In this document: positions 49,886 through 63,019 of the stretch, in pieces | How the letters are laid out: each line of letters opens with the position of its first letter | Position numbering within the stretch: the first letter of the stretch is position 1 | Source: Solen grandis | Lineage: Eukaryota > Mollusca > Bivalvia > Adapedonta > Solenidae | Direction: 5' to 3' | Length of the DNA: 64,000 nt | Assembly (NCBI GenBank): GCA_021229015.1 | Contig: CM037778.1 | Location: 13,297,294-13,361,293 of the forward strand | Translations under genes and position numbers: made by a program | The notes under the pieces: model-generated | What the model saw: only the letters and a program-made list of their open reading frames with translations | Databases searched by the model: none | Told to the model about the DNA's origin: nothing

Positions 49886-52800
49886 AAGTGAATGCAATCA
49901 GACAAGAGACGGCAAATCTGAATATTGGTTTTATAATAACTAAATATAGTTTGCAATATCGTCTGTGACAGACAGAGTTGTCGTTCGTTCCTCACATAAC
50001 ATCTCTGCAATGGGCTCCATGACAAGAATCTTGTCAAAACAGAAAACACTTATTAAACGTGGATTTAAGTGTATTTTAAGGATAAAAAGTATAAAAAGAT
50101 TGAATAAATACTTTTTAAATCATCATAAAACGTGTGTAAAATACTAATATTGATTGTTATTATGGGAACTATTTCGCCTTATTTCGCCGATGGGAAAATG
50201 CCGCAAACGCTCGTCTGCAAATGTAAATATTTACAGATTCAGCTGGATAACGTAATTTATGACCAGCTTTTTATTTTCATAATTTGTAATTCTGATGACC
50301 ATTCCGATAAGGTTCAGTGGTGCTATTTATATATATATTTCACAGTTTATTGAGCCTCTCTAGTCGTCCTTCAAATTAAATATTTGAACAACGGTCTGGA
50401 TGACGTCATTTATTTGGAACTACTTTCTGAGCCCACCACAGAGGTGAATGTAATGTAAGCCGATGTGTAAGAGAGTGGGTATTGCCTAGGATGGGGAAAT
50501 CCCCCATTTTTTTTTCCAGTCACATCGAAACATGGTTGCATCGGGTTACTATGCGCCTGTAGATGGTTTTGATAGAAGTATACACACATATATTTTAAAT
50601 CAAATTCTAAACCATCTGTGGAACGAACTGCTTTAAGTCTGTTTACATTATGTGTTATTTTGGGGAATGACATTATTTAATAGCCAAATGAATTGAGGCT
50701 GAGTTGAGTATGAGATTCATAACTACAAATGCATGACGAAACATGAAACATTTTCATCATTTAGAAGATGTTTTTTCTTTTTGTTGAATGTGATTGATAT
50801 TACAGGAAACTGTAAATGTCTTTTGAAATAATAATTTAAAAAATGCACAATTTTGAACATTAGTTTGTTTATGTAAACATATTCATGTATATGATATCTA
50901 TACCTAAAGGAAGAGAAAAAAACAGGCAATATAGATGGTATGGACACTTTTTCGAGCTAAACGTTACGAAACTGTCTTACTGCTCTCCATATTAAAACAT
51001 AAAATACATACAGAAAATATGGCAGATTACAATGTAATATGGCAAAAATATGTATACGAGGACAGAAAAGGCTATCAAATTGTAATTGAATTGTGTGTTT
51101 GCGTTAGTGTGTTGAACCTCTTCTCCTGGGCTGAATGGTCTCTCGTGTTTTTCTCCATTGGATTTTGAGATCTGTCTCATTTACACAATTCCCCTGTGTA
51201 TCATCAGTTATTTTAGATTCTGTATTATCAGTCAAATTACATGATTACATTACAATATATTACATCCCGACGTATTGAAAATAGGAAAGGCCTTTCTGAC
51301 ATGAGAGTTTGGCATTTCTTTCATCAAATTGCAACTGACAGCTTAGTGAAAAGGAAAGGAAAATAGAAAAAAAAAGCTTATGACTAATATCCAACCATTC
51401 CAAAGTGTTACTGTATTTACAACTGTAAAGACTAGATATTTTAAATATTTTTATATGATTTGATATGTAAATAAAGAGTAAAGAAATTTAATAGAAAATC
51501 TTTCAGATGTCTCTATTTTATAATCTATAACGTAACACTGTGCAACGTACTCGAACCCTTCTTAAAAAGACGTACCATCTGCAAATATTAAAAAAATATC
51601 ACATTACCGAGTAAAGACACAGAAGTTTTCGCCTAAAAAGATACATCCATAGCTCTCGTCTTGTTCATTTCAGTTTGAAAACCTATTCAAAGATCAACAG
51701 TAAATAACATGGAACATAAAACAAACACAAAATAAAAGGTTACGCCGATTCAACACTTGATACGAGGGAGGTTAATATTTCTGAACACATGAAAATAACT
51801 AATGTCACATATCAATCTAAAACAAGCAAATGCAACATGGTCTAAAATAGTGCATGGAAGTAGACTTTTGCAAACAACTGTTTGCTCTCAAAAGAAATTT
51901 AGATGTGAGATTCTGAAAAATATGTTTCTAAAAAGATTGCACATGCTTTAACTTGTGATCCAAAAATAAAACATTCCGTTTTGACTTTATTTGAAATCTA
52001 ACGTTTCACGCCAAGAAACCTTATGACGGTTCAATGGTTCGACCTTGGTGCCTCTCTGCTTTCGGAACTTTTAGCGGGAAGTCGCTGTATGGCTAAAACA
52101 GTGACTCTGTGACAGTAACTTCAAAACAAAAACGAATTTTCCCGAGCTATTTATTTACGTGTTATTCTTCAGTATAATTGTTTTCAAACCATTTATTTGT
52201 ATCTATTAGATATTATAATAAAACATTAATTATTTTTGGTTCAGGACAACAGTTATTTATTTTACAAAATGCACTAATATATTCTTCTGTCCACAAAACA
52301 TACATTTATAACATATGACCAACAAAGTAAGTTTCTGAAAGTTATCCAACTTCATAATTGATACTTGATGTGTGGATTTTCTCAAGAAATCTGTATTTAT
52401 TTCCATAAAACTGCAGTATCAACGTAATTTAAACATACACACCTTCTCCAAGAAATGTTATTCCAAAAGTCAAGAAATGTTATTCCAAAAGTCTGCATTG
52501 ATTCTGTTTTCCACATCAGTAATATGTGTATATACATTAACTAAATTTAAAAGTTCTTGCTTCTGAAATTTGCAGCTAATGGTAAATCAATTGTAGGATT
52601 CAGAATGCACATTTTAACTTTGACATATCACTCTTATTCAAGTTAACTTCTGAAACATTGAAACTACGTCTTTGGTGGCATATATCAGTGCATTCACTTG
52701 TGCTTGCGGCAAGTGAAAGAAACACTGCAAAAATGTTAAAATAACTTTCCTTGATACTGAACAGTATTTAATGCTACGTAGGGGCTGTCAAATGAAACTT

Positions 52801-54855
52801 GATTTCAATTAAGTTGCAGGGTTTCTACACATTTTCTTATATTTTAACCATGAACTTGTAAATTACTTTTTAAGTAAACGAACGACTTCAATTGGCAGTT
52901 GTGTTTTGCAAAACTGTCAGGATATCGGATTTTTTAAACACGGAATGCAAGTCTGATGAATTGCATTGTCTCTTTGCCTTAAGTTTATGCTCAACAGTTT
53001 TTGTTTTTGTTATATAGTTTGAGTAAAAACATATCTGTTTATATATAACAGAGGGAAACACATGCTGATTGAAAAGAATACAGTGTCAGTGAGTTAAGGG
53101 TGATTTAAAGGAATTGAAAGGATTAATAGATGTTTTGAATCTGATAAGTTATAGAATGCCAACGTCAAATACTTCATACACATTTTATCAAGGATGCTTA
53201 CTGGGAACCAGTTCTCTATTTTAGTACACTTGCTTGCATGTGTTGCTATACATTTTTTAAAGTCAGAGATATAGAAGCATTTTCTAGTAACGACTAAATA
53301 CGACAAAACAAGATGGACTGTATTTATGATAACGATTGATTGCTTGTTTTATTAACTGCTTCTCAGTAAAAGTATCATATCTAAGAACAACCAATAGTTT
53401 CAATGTAACTAATAGCAACATCCAATAGTGTGCCTATAAATCAACTGTCACCACGAGGAGATGTAGTGCAATCTGGCTAGGGCACATTTGCATAATATGG
53501 GCTCAGCGTAAAAAGGTCGTAACTTATATGTATTAAAGAACAAGTGGAGACCCTTTTGCGCTGAGTCCCAGATACGTGTCAGACCGTGTCGTATTGCCCC
53601 TGAGAGTAAGGTCTTGCCATGTGCAACGTTGTATTTTTCATCTTTTAATAAATTGATGCTGGCACACAGTTAACAATTTAAGTAAATTTAAACCTTTAAT
53701 TGTCATATTGTTTCCTCTAGGTTTAAGTTCAGGAGGACTGATCACGAAAATGTTCTAAGTATAGATAAAACTAGAAGATAGAAGAGCTTCACGTTCAGCC
53801 TTCGATGGGTATTAAAATGCTCAAAATTCAGGTTCTCTGATAAAGTTAGTTTACAGTGCTGCTTGAGGTTCCAACGTTCAGTATTGGTGTCGTGTTTCAG
53901 AAAAAAGACAGTTTGCAGGAAAGTGCACTGTCTGTTATTTCAATGTATTTAACTGAATTTTATAGAGTAAAAATTGAATGTCGTATGGCCACTATGATGT
54001 GCAATTAAACATTATCCGAAAGTATTGATAGCTCCATGAAGACTTGCAATTCGATTCTGTCTGCTTGAGATTCATCAGTAGATAAATATTGCAAGTTTTA
54101 TTTGCCATTTTCGTCTTAATGTTCTGTTTTATTCATCTTGACTGAATTTATACAGTATGCATCATACATCAATAAAAACGAGCGGAAATGTTCAACGTTC
54201 ACGCCAAAACAACAAATACAATAAATATCATAAGCTTTGCTTATAAATTAGTCATGCACGATCTAATATTTTTTAAATAATTAAATGTCAATATGTAATT
54301 GTTTGTCTTTTGTCATATCTGTTTTATTTTGCAAAAAGCATGGTCCCATGTGGTAATATCATTGCTCATCTTGACACCAAACAAAACAAATCCACATTAT
54401 TAATTTCAAACGGCTCATCAGTTAAACAACGCCTCTCCAAGCACACCACAAAGAATAATTTCATTATTAAAGCTGATGGATAAATTTAAACACATTGATA
54501 ATAACCAACCACATTATAACCTCCCCTGACAAATTTTGGTCTGACATTTTGGTCTCAGACATTCCACGCTAAACAAACAAACATATAAGTTCCATTTGGG
54601 TCTGTTTGCCTGATTAAAAAAGGATCGGTCATACATTAAGGGTAGGGGTATTCTTTATCATCAATATAACTCCGATGGTTAAATGTGTGGCAGTCCGCGT
54701 ATTGCTTTTGAAGAAGTCCGATACCGCTCTTTAAGAGAAACTCGCTAATAACACTGAAACCTCTATTCATGAAAATATTAAAAGGCTATTTTAGTACAAA
54801 ATGCGATTGCTTCGACCACGTTAGGAGACTTGATCACACCGTTTTCTTTTCCGAA
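49886..54855. other. AT-rich stretch, no gene recognised
   Basis: Only minor structure: a 22-base direct duplication (AAGAAATGTTATTCCAAAAG) near 52450-52493 and an imperfect inverted repeat at 53499-53569. If 49796-49885 is a promoter, an unrecognised transcript could begin here. Confidence 0.45.
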
Positions 54856-54858
54856 AAC

Positions 54859-54861
<3 letters not shown>

Positions 54862-54900
<39 letters not shown>
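54862..54900. repeat. AT dinucleotide microsatellite
   Basis: An uninterrupted run of about 19 AT units. Confidence 0.95.
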
Positions 54901-54901
<1 letters not shown>

Positions 54902-57659
54902 TCACGGTATCATAACTATGTATTTTAAAGAAAGCTATTCATGTTTTTTTATACAAATATTTCTCAAAATATGTCTAAATAAAATCCAGTTTTATTTTAA
55001 AACATGATATAATCTATATGCATGTACATAAATATACATTCTGTTACTTTCAGTTATGATTAATAACTTTTTCCTTGAATTGTTATGATTAACGAATGGA
55101 TTTATGTGTACGTTTGACTTCGATACTTCAAGTTGATAATAACATTCAGATAGGTATTACAACGTTGTAATATATTAATTTTTTTTTATATATATATAAG
55201 AGTGTTTTTTTTTTTAATCTTCTTTCAACAGTCAGGTCAGCGTAGTATCTGTTATATACACTATGCATGAACCATTTATTTCTATTTATATGAAGCTCAG
55301 ACACACACACACGATCGCTTTCTGTTTTTATTTTGTCAATCTTGCATAACTTTTTTTGAGCAATGAAACTAGAAATCGCTTATTACAAGAAATAATAACA
55401 TAATTCAGACAGTATGGTACTTCACATTTGGTTATCGACGGCCGAAAGTAGTTCCCAAAGTGTTATTGCTGTTTGGAAAAATGCATTTTTCTCTTGAATA
55501 TGTCATTGGATTTTAATTATTTCTTAAAGCATTGTTACATGGACAATGGACTATGTATCAGTGTGTTTGTTTTACAGCCTAGACAGCAACCAGTGTTGAC
55601 TGAGTGCATGCAAGATGTGAAAGTAATATTTTCATTGAATGTGAGGCCAAATCTGAATCACTTTGCAAACGATATTCTCTTATATGAAATGAATTTGTAT
55701 ACTGAGTATTACTGAGAAAAAAACAACAACAAAAAACAAAAAAAACAACAAAAAAACAACAACAAAAACATGATTTACTGAAGAAAAAAATAAAGAAAAA
55801 CTTGTGTTCTCAACCCCCACCCACTTGGGGTTGAGAGTGGCTCCTTAAAACGTATGAAATCTCACATTCTACCAGTATCTATATGTTTTCATTCATGATA
55901 TTTATTGACATATTAAAAAGCAGTTTGAAAAAGTTAATTAGACCTGTATCCATTTTTACTTCATTAATTTAAATTCAGACATAAAACTGTCACTTCGACA
56001 TATCCTTCATTTGATCTATTCAACCGCATTTATTGTAAATACCGGAAAGAAATACATTCAAACCAAAATTAGAATTGTTTTAGAATTGTTTTCTTGTAGA
56101 CTAATCGTAATAAACATTTAGTTTATCATTTTTAGAACATGTTAACCTTTAAAGACAAGGAACTGCTATGTATATTCGTTCTAAGCTTTCAATCTTGGTT
56201 GAAGTATTAGAAAAATAATGTTATTCTGAACGAACTTATAATAATAGAACGAATATAATGATTATACAAAAGCTAAACATTCTAAACACGTTAACCTTTG
56301 GATAGTGGGCAGTTAAAAAATTACAGACAGTTTAGTCCTTTTAACAAATGTGACCTTTTTTTTTCAATAAGGCATTATACAATTTTCTTTTCTAGTGCAA
56401 CTCTTTTATCCTATTTTGTAAAATTGAAAAACATTTCTAAAATACAAAATGTATCGAAATAATAGTTCGTACAAACGAATCATTTTCTTATTACAGAAAT
56501 AATATTGATGCATCAATATTTCATAACATTTCAAAATGAATTAAATGCTTTGTACAAGACAATTGTGAAATGCCACATTAGGGATCCTCTCGTTAAACAC
56601 TGTAAGAAACACGTTTATGTTTACCTTTTAAATGAAAAACTATTTCTGTCTTATACCGATATGTTATATTATGTCTGATATTTATCAATTTAGAAAAAAT
56701 CTGAAAATACATCTGTACTTCACTCCTTACCATTTTTGCAATTGTTGAAATTGCAAACATGAAAATGTCCCTTTTTTCATCTTTTTTCATCTTATTTTTG
56801 TAGGTAGGAATTCAGCCAATAATAATTAAAATCTTAAATGCGGTAGAAACACCTTTCATCTATCTATATTTACAAAATATACAAATGAACAACTAAATTG
56901 ACGGAAATAGTACTAAAACCACGCCGGGTACTTTCGTCAACAGAGCCTTGTTTCTAAAACAGGTGCCCTTGGTTTTTCTATTACTTGAAATACAGTATAT
57001 TTGTATTCTTATCATCATGGACCTCGTTTTGCTTTGGGAAGTTAATTAAAATCTGAACTAAATTAGCTAAATGTCAATATGACATTCGTAATAACTCGGG
57101 ACACCTCCGAAAAAAATGGAATGGAATACAATAGCCAATATGACCCGAATGGTCCAAGGTGACAGACAGGAAACTAAACCTTGCTCATTTAATGCATCTA
57201 AATTAATGAGAGAACAATATAATTCAATCTGATCAATAACTCACAGAACACATAACAAATACTTCTAAAGGTGTGATCACATAGCCGACTTTCTGAAATA
57301 TAGAATGAAAAGCACTGAATGAATTTTAATGGTCCAGATACGTTTGAAATAACAATACTGGTTAAACTTAGGAACCGTTGAAAATGATTTAAGTTGTAAA
57401 ATCGTGTTTCAATGAAAACGATATTATTTCAAATTTTATCCTTCTACTAGACAGATATCATTTGTGTTCTGATGCTGGTCGATGGTTTGCTTCTGTTACA
57501 TTTCCTGTGTTAAGGAAATAGCTCGTGGGTTGTGACAGCTTACTTAATTAAAGTTTGATTGTATATGATACACATAATATTTAGGGGTTATATAAAATTG
57601 TTTAATGATACAGGGTGTGCACATTGTATTAAACAATGCGCTTTAATTATTTGTTATTT
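54901..57659. other. AT-rich stretch, no gene recognised
   Basis: Contains an A/C low-complexity run (about 55718-55800) and a perfect 20-bp palindrome AATATTGATGCATCAATATT at 56501-56520. No coding exon is supported. Confidence 0.45.
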
Positions 57660-57985
57660 GTAGTTTGCTTGCTTAAAAGGCTTACATCCCATCGACAGTT
57701 TTACGCACCAAAGGTATTTTTTTTTAATGATTCCTAAATTCCGATAAAATGCATAGAGTTGTAGGAATTGGTTCCCCTCATCTGGTGAATTAGTTTAGTT
57801 TAAAAGTTTATTATGAGATAAATAATAAATCAAAATTTAAAGATATGATTTATAAAGTTAGGCCGATCTAAAGATGTGTCGTGAACACACTCGATAAAGT
57901 ACTACCTCACTGTTGTATTACACCGTATACACGGAGCATGGTATTACACACAGTCACGTCATTTTAAAATAGTGTCGTCTCTACC
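57660..57985 (-). mobile_element. Decayed tRNA SINE (family 1), third copy
   Basis: Tail-side TTGCTTGCTTAAAAGGCTTA...CCCATCGACAGTTTT and body CTCACTGTTGTATTACACCG...CACACAGTCACGTCATTTTA align with the body of 7189-7599. The tRNA head is not recognisable. Confidence 0.55.
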
Positions 57986-60414
57986 GACGACATCATTAAA
58001 TCAAACTGATTTATTACAGAAACGTGTTATTACATGATGTTTATATATAAACATGTAGGTGTGGTGAAATGGAAACGTGAGAAAGAGAAAAAACTAAAAT
58101 ATCAAAGATGTTATATCTAAAAATGACGATTTCGTGAAGTTAGCTTTTTACAATTATTGTTGGGAGAAGTTCATCACACAACTAGCCCTCTATGAGTCGG
58201 AAAATGCAGTCTAAATCTTAATTAAAGCGCTGAATGCACTGAACTTGTTTGTGTGTCATGACGAGGTGCAGGGCTGCAGGATAACATAATTTTTGAACTG
58301 GGTTGCTTGCAACGCTGTTCTATGGTAGTACACATTTCTACATCGGACACATTTAGACACATTCCCCCTCTTTGTGTATTCTTTTACAAAATTGAGAGGT
58401 TCCTCGGTTTTCAAAGTACAGAAAGTGGGTAGTTTAGTTAAAAATCGAAGAGGAAGATACACATCAATAATTAAAAGAAACCTAACTGCTGTGTGTCTTG
58501 CGGAAGTTAGTGAAGGCCTTCGCCAGTTAAAATTTCCATTAAAAATATGGATGAACAATCAACAAGCATATGCGAAATAATTCCAGTTTTTGGGTTAGCC
58601 TGTCATCACTTGAATTTATATTCAAAATCTAAATATTTATGAGTTATTTATTAATTTCCATTCTCCATACAAATACGTGATTATAATTATAAGAAAAACC
58701 TTAATCTCCCTAATACCTGTATGGAATTAAGAATACGAAATGATCGTGCGTTTAGGCGGGTAATTTTCTTTAATAAAAACAAATAAAAATGAACCGGACA
58801 CAATTGTGTTAGCGGTTACCTTTACTAAACAACTTATCTGTTATTGGCAGCAAGCCTTGACCCTCAAGATAGAGATCTCTTTATTATCTATATCAAACAC
58901 TGGGCCTACATTACAAAATCACATGAATTAAGCAGTCATTCTGTTTTTACCGGTTGGTTAATTCAGGGGGCGTGTTCACAGGGTTTTTTTTTTTGGTTTT
59001 TTTTACTATTTCTGCATCTTATAGGGTACTTCCGCTTGATCATCCTTAAATTTGAATGAAATCGGTAGCTATTTGTTTCCTCAATCTTTGATATTAATTG
59101 CTTAGTTTGAGAGTAAATTAAATATAGTCCTTATAAAATGCATCACATTTAAGCTAATCATCATATGTTTCATGAAAACAGGACAGAATCTACAGGGACG
59201 CCAGCACGTGCATTATCTACTAGACACCGTTGTTTATGATGGTGCCTGTTCACACAATCACGTCCTTGATTATAACAAGGTTTTGACTGCTTTTTACTGA
59301 GCAATTTGTCACTGTCATAGCCTTTAAATGACTACATACTCTGCGTTATGAAGTGCCAACAACTTTCGTCTGAAATAAATACTTCAAGACATTTATTGGG
59401 TACTTCATACTCGAAAGCAACATCTGTCTCGCAAATAAGGATGGCGTCCGTGTAGAGGACGCTATCTGTATTGGGAGGCAGCCGGAAGTGAAATCCACGA
59501 GAGCATTTGCTCAGTGCTAGATATAATCAAAACCGGATATTCTTATCATGATTTGTCACGTGACTTGATGGAAACCATATGGTTCGTTGTTATTATCCGT
59601 CTTCACCAGGAAGAGATATTAGCATTTTAATATTTTGTAAATATCTTAGGATCTTCATTTTAACATAAACAAATACTCGAAATGCCTAAACAAATACTCC
59701 TAAGAATAACAAAGCAAAATATTAAATACTTTGTATCAACTGAATTTAAATGCATGTCATTACTCGTTGGCACAGTCATTTGTTCAGTCAAGGACAGATA
59801 GCACACATTGACAGAATTCCGAGTCGCATTATCCTTAAACCAGGCTAAGTTGTCGTATAACATGATGCAAGTGTTGAATAAATACCCAAATCTCGAGATT
59901 CCTCAATTGCTTAGGACGAAATATACACTCAGCAGTAGGCATTGTTTTCTTTATCATATATAGTTATCTATTTCAATTTCTTTTCGCAAATAATTCATGA
60001 CAGGCTATTCTTGTGGAAATGTGTCCAATCAATGGCGTATCTAGGAAATTCCACATGCCATGATAAACACTACTGGAAGGTCTGAGGGATAGGCTAGTAT
60101 TTCATTCACGGTCACATTATCTATTTTTGTCAGCCTTTTACGTATCATCTCATGGTATCACGGAGAAAAGACATCTCTTTTGATGGAGCCGTCGCTGCCT
60201 TTAAAAAGCGGGGACAGATATTTTTCCGATGTTAAAAAAAACTTGGTTTTATTTTTCTTAAAAAAAGTCTTCAGCGGGCATGCATTTATTTGTTTAATTA
60301 AGTTATTTCTTGCAAAAAACGCAACATAAAAATGGATTAACATCACTTTTGAGAATGTGTTCTCAAAATCGATGTAAAATTAATAAAGTTGAACTGAAAA
60401 TTTAATATTACGAA
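57986..60414. other. Intergenic stretch with a promoter-like spot, no gene recognised
   Basis: No supported exon. Short frames around 58256-58580 overlap on both strands without protein character. The only notable spot is the motif cluster at 59440-59570. Confidence 0.45.
59440..59570. promoter_or_regulatory. Candidate promoter cluster (YY1-like, ETS-like, E-box)
   Basis: AAGGATGGCGTC (YY1-like), GCCGGAAGTG (ETS core CCGGAAGT, about 59480-59490) and the palindrome GTCACGTGAC (about 59556-59565) fall within 130 bases. No adjacent gene is recognised. Motif-based inference only. Confidence 0.3.
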
Positions 60415-60740
60415 TTGTTACTTTGTTAGAACTACTATTGTCACCATGGCATCCTATAAACTGGTATAAGTGGATGTGCCAAAGATCACATGTGATCAAC
60501 GTGCCCACATATTCTGGTCCTGTAATATCCTGAAATAATGCACTTTTGATATTTTGTTGGAAATTACGATGTCGCTATGGCATTCCATAATTTTGTGTCA
60601 GTGGAAGTGGCAAAATATTTTGTCATAAGCTTGCAGGTCCTGCAATATCACGAAATAATGTAGTTTTGATATTTTGTTATAACTTACATTATCACAGTAA
60701 CAATCCATAAAGTGATACTACTGGAAGTGACAAGTAATTT
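60415..60740. repeat. Three-unit tandem repeat (~120-130 bp)
   Basis: Units at about 60424, 60554 and 60675 share TTGTT..AA.TTAC-type starts, ..CC.TAAA/..CATAA and GTGGAAGTGGCAA-like ends. GGTCCTGTAATATCCTGAAA (60513) and GGTCCTGCAATATCACGAAA (about 60633) sit between. Diverged, non-coding. Confidence 0.7.
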
Positions 60741-61076
60741 CATTAACGGCGCATCTTTATCATATTCTGTCTGAAGCTCTGAAATAAACAAACACGCACT
60801 TACATTTATCATCTGTTCGTCCCGTGCTTCCTCTGTTGCAACATATAACTGATTCATTTCATTTTCGAATATTTGCCTTGGCGCCACTCCTTTTTCCTGT
60901 TATGCTGTCCGTTAAAATTCTGATAAAAGCGGAAAATAAATTGATTGGAGCAAAAAACGGGATGAACTACCAAGACACACATTTATTCCTTAATGGAACC
61001 ATTTAAAGTACAGCCGTTATTTGGCCTTTTGCGTATTTGAAACAGGCGGCTTCTTCTTTTTCTTTTTCAAATTTGT

Positions 61077-61233
61077 TTAACCCTTAACCTCATGAATATT
61101 TATGTTTAAATTAATGACAAGATGAATATTAATTAACTGAACTGAAAATTTTATGAGCAGACAAGAGCTTCTGATCTGGGTCTGCTCTGTTTGCCAATGT
61201 GTCCAAATGAGTATATATGAAGCAAAGGGTTAA
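61077..61233 (-). mobile_element. Diverged short relative of the piggyBac-like MITE
   Basis: TTAA at both ends (61077-61080 and 61230-61233). The right end, read on the minus strand, is CCCTTTGCTTCATATATACTCATTTGGAC. It matches the end of the 26070-26309 copy with few changes. The central palindrome is absent, so it is a shorter sister family or a deletion product. Confidence 0.7.
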
Positions 61234-62035
61234 AATTATGCACTTCAGATCTTTCCCGGCTTTAAATAGGAAGTTCTTATAAAGAACTTAAGAAAAGGTG
61301 TGATAAATTTAAATGATCAATTTATGAACAATGCTAATTATAATGCAGTATTGGAACTTTTTATGTGACATGTAGGAGCTTTGCTGCTTAAAATTGTATC
61401 AGTGACATCAAGATTGTCTTGATTCTTAGAACCGAAAATCTTTGGATAATTCTTTATGTTGACTTCTACAAACATACTGTTTTGTATTATAAAAATAATA
61501 ATAATAATAATAAGACAGAAACTGAATAAATATCATGTAGTTTTATGTATTTGTTAACGTTTGGAGAATGTGCATCGGTAAGCGCCTTAATTTTCGTACA
61601 GAAAGGGCTTGAAAATGTTTTTTTTCTTGTAAATATTCACGTGTATGAAATGTGTTATTGAAAAGTAGAACAATGCTCATATGCATGCATATGATGATAT
61701 TTTATATGTATGTGGTTTTTATGTATTTTCTACAAGGCATAAGCTTTAAGAATAAGAGCTAAAATATCAGTAGTTTCATTAGTTACAACTTTTTCATAGC
61801 TTATTTCATAATGCATACAGTCTTCTTAGACCCTTTGTCACCTCGTGATAAACACCCTGAGTGGAAGAAGAAGATACTCTAGCTGCCATCCATTTTGTAT
61901 CGGATCCGAATATTGTTCGTGTGATCTCTTTCAATTTTCTTTTCAATATTTCTGTATTTTAGTCCAATTATATCACGGATATTATACATGTATACTAATC
62001 ATGCATATCGTAAGATTTTCTTCCCTCCTTTTCAG
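61234..62035. other. Stretch upstream of the secretory-precursor exon
   Basis: AAT microsatellite at about 61493-61512. No coding exon. A 5' untranslated exon of the downstream gene may be here, because that gene's first coding exon starts at a splice acceptor. Confidence 0.45.
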
Positions 62036-62132
62036 AGATGTTAAAGAACTATCTAACTTCAGTCTTTTTGGTAATATCACTGGTTTTTGCAACAGTGACA
62101 TCCGGGCGATTTCTACAGGACACAGACGAAAG
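62036..62132 (+). CDS. Unrecognised secreted-protein gene, exon with start codon and signal peptide
   Basis: Preceded by a strong acceptor (CTTCCCTCCTTTTCAG, AG at 62034-62035). The ATG at 62038 opens MLKNYLTSVFLVISLVFATV, a textbook signal peptide with a Lys/Asn n-region and a hydrophobic core at residues 6-20. Then comes TSGRFLQDTDE and the exon ends two bases into an Arg codon at AG|GTAGAT. Likely signal cleavage is near Ser22-Gly23. The phase (2) matches both downstream exons. A longer open frame from 61845 reads across this exon in another frame and ignores the splice sites. No family recognised. Confidence 0.68.
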
Positions 62133-62875
62133 GTAGATATTCCCTCTTTTATCATAGCTGTACATTTTATTTCGTTTATAATTATATCATATCAGTTTAA
62201 TTTTTATTCAATGGCAAAATCATCATTGAATTCCTCTAGATTTTTTTCTATGTTATATTTTTGTTTTATCTATATCTTGCAAAAAAAGATAAACTTATAT
62301 ATGTATACATATTAATATTTACTTAAAAATGAAACTGATTAGTATACATGTACTGAAATTAAATGAAATAGACCGATATCTACTCCATTTCAAACCCATC
62401 ATGTATACCAGCATATTTAAATATATAGATTTTTTAAAAGGACAGACGGTTCACTATCTAAAAGGTGTCAATAGAACACATCATCTAGTAAATTATGAAT
62501 ATTTTAAGCCATCAGGCCTATTTATTCTTGAAGATTCAATACTTTGTCAATATTTTGATATAATACAACTGCCTCTCTTGCTGTTATGTATTCTCTTTGT
62601 GACTGGAAGCCTTTGGGGTCTGTGTACGAGTTGTTTGGAATGATACTGATAGCTTCCTGACATGATTCTTAGTATATAAGGGTAGTTCACGAACAGTTTA
62701 ACCAAGTTACAAGATAATTAGACTAAATATATTTACATACTGGTACTATTATTTTTCATCCTTTGTATAATAATATCTTGTATTTGATGTAATATATTTT
62801 CAGGGTAAAGATGCGATGAGTTTTGTTTATATTATGCACCCAGTTAGTTGAAATAAAGTATGCTATGCCTTGCAG
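62133..62875 (+). other. Intron 1 of the secreted-protein gene
   Basis: AT-rich intron. A 104-codon frame at 62329-62643 has no recognisable features and is not bounded by convincing splice sites. Confidence 0.5.
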
Positions 62876-63001
62876 AGACAAAAGACAAGTCGCAGATTTA
62901 AGAACGGCGGAATATCTGGCCTTAATCGCGCTCAACCAAATGAATAGAATACCTTCCCATTGTGCAACTATAGCTTGCGGTTTAGTTGACGTCATAGCAA
63001 G
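62876..63001 (+). CDS. Unrecognised secreted-protein gene, exon 2 (first peptide module)
   Basis: Acceptor CCTTGCAG (AG at 62874-62875) and donor AG|GTACTG (GT at 63002). The exon is 126 bases with symmetrical phase 2-2, so it can be skipped without breaking the frame. Joined to exon 1 it reads R-DKR-QVADLRTAEYLALIAL, with a Lys-Arg convertase-type site right after the junction. It continues NQMNRIPSHCATIACGLVDV, containing two Cys. If the first acceptor is replaced by the AG two bases later, the frame stops early, supporting the choice. It shares RTAEYLALIAL..IP with exon 3. Confidence 0.65.
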
Positions 63002-63019
63002 GTACTGCGCATGACGTCA
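62987..63019. promoter_or_regulatory. Two TGACGTCA (CRE) sites 25 bp apart
   Basis: Perfect CREB/ATF palindromes at 62987-62994 (inside the exon 2 coding sequence) and 63012-63019, followed by TGCGCGCATGG. They could mark an internal promoter for a transcript using exon 3, but there is no other evidence for one. Confidence 0.35.

Noticed and set aside
49940..50020. 26-residue minus-strand frame near a promoter-like cluster
   Set aside because: Too short and without splice or homology support to list as a gene.
58256..58580. Overlapping open frames on both strands
   Set aside because: Neither has recognisable motifs or splice context; overlap on both strands suggests chance.
61845..62315. 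156-codon open frame, plus strand
   Set aside because: It is the longest uninterrupted frame at the right side but reads through the splice-bounded signal-peptide exon (62036-62132) in a different frame, and its translation is low-complexity with no domain.
62329..62643. 104-codon open frame, plus strand
   Set aside because: Sits in the intron between signal-peptide and peptide exons, AT-driven composition, no motif or convincing splice sites.
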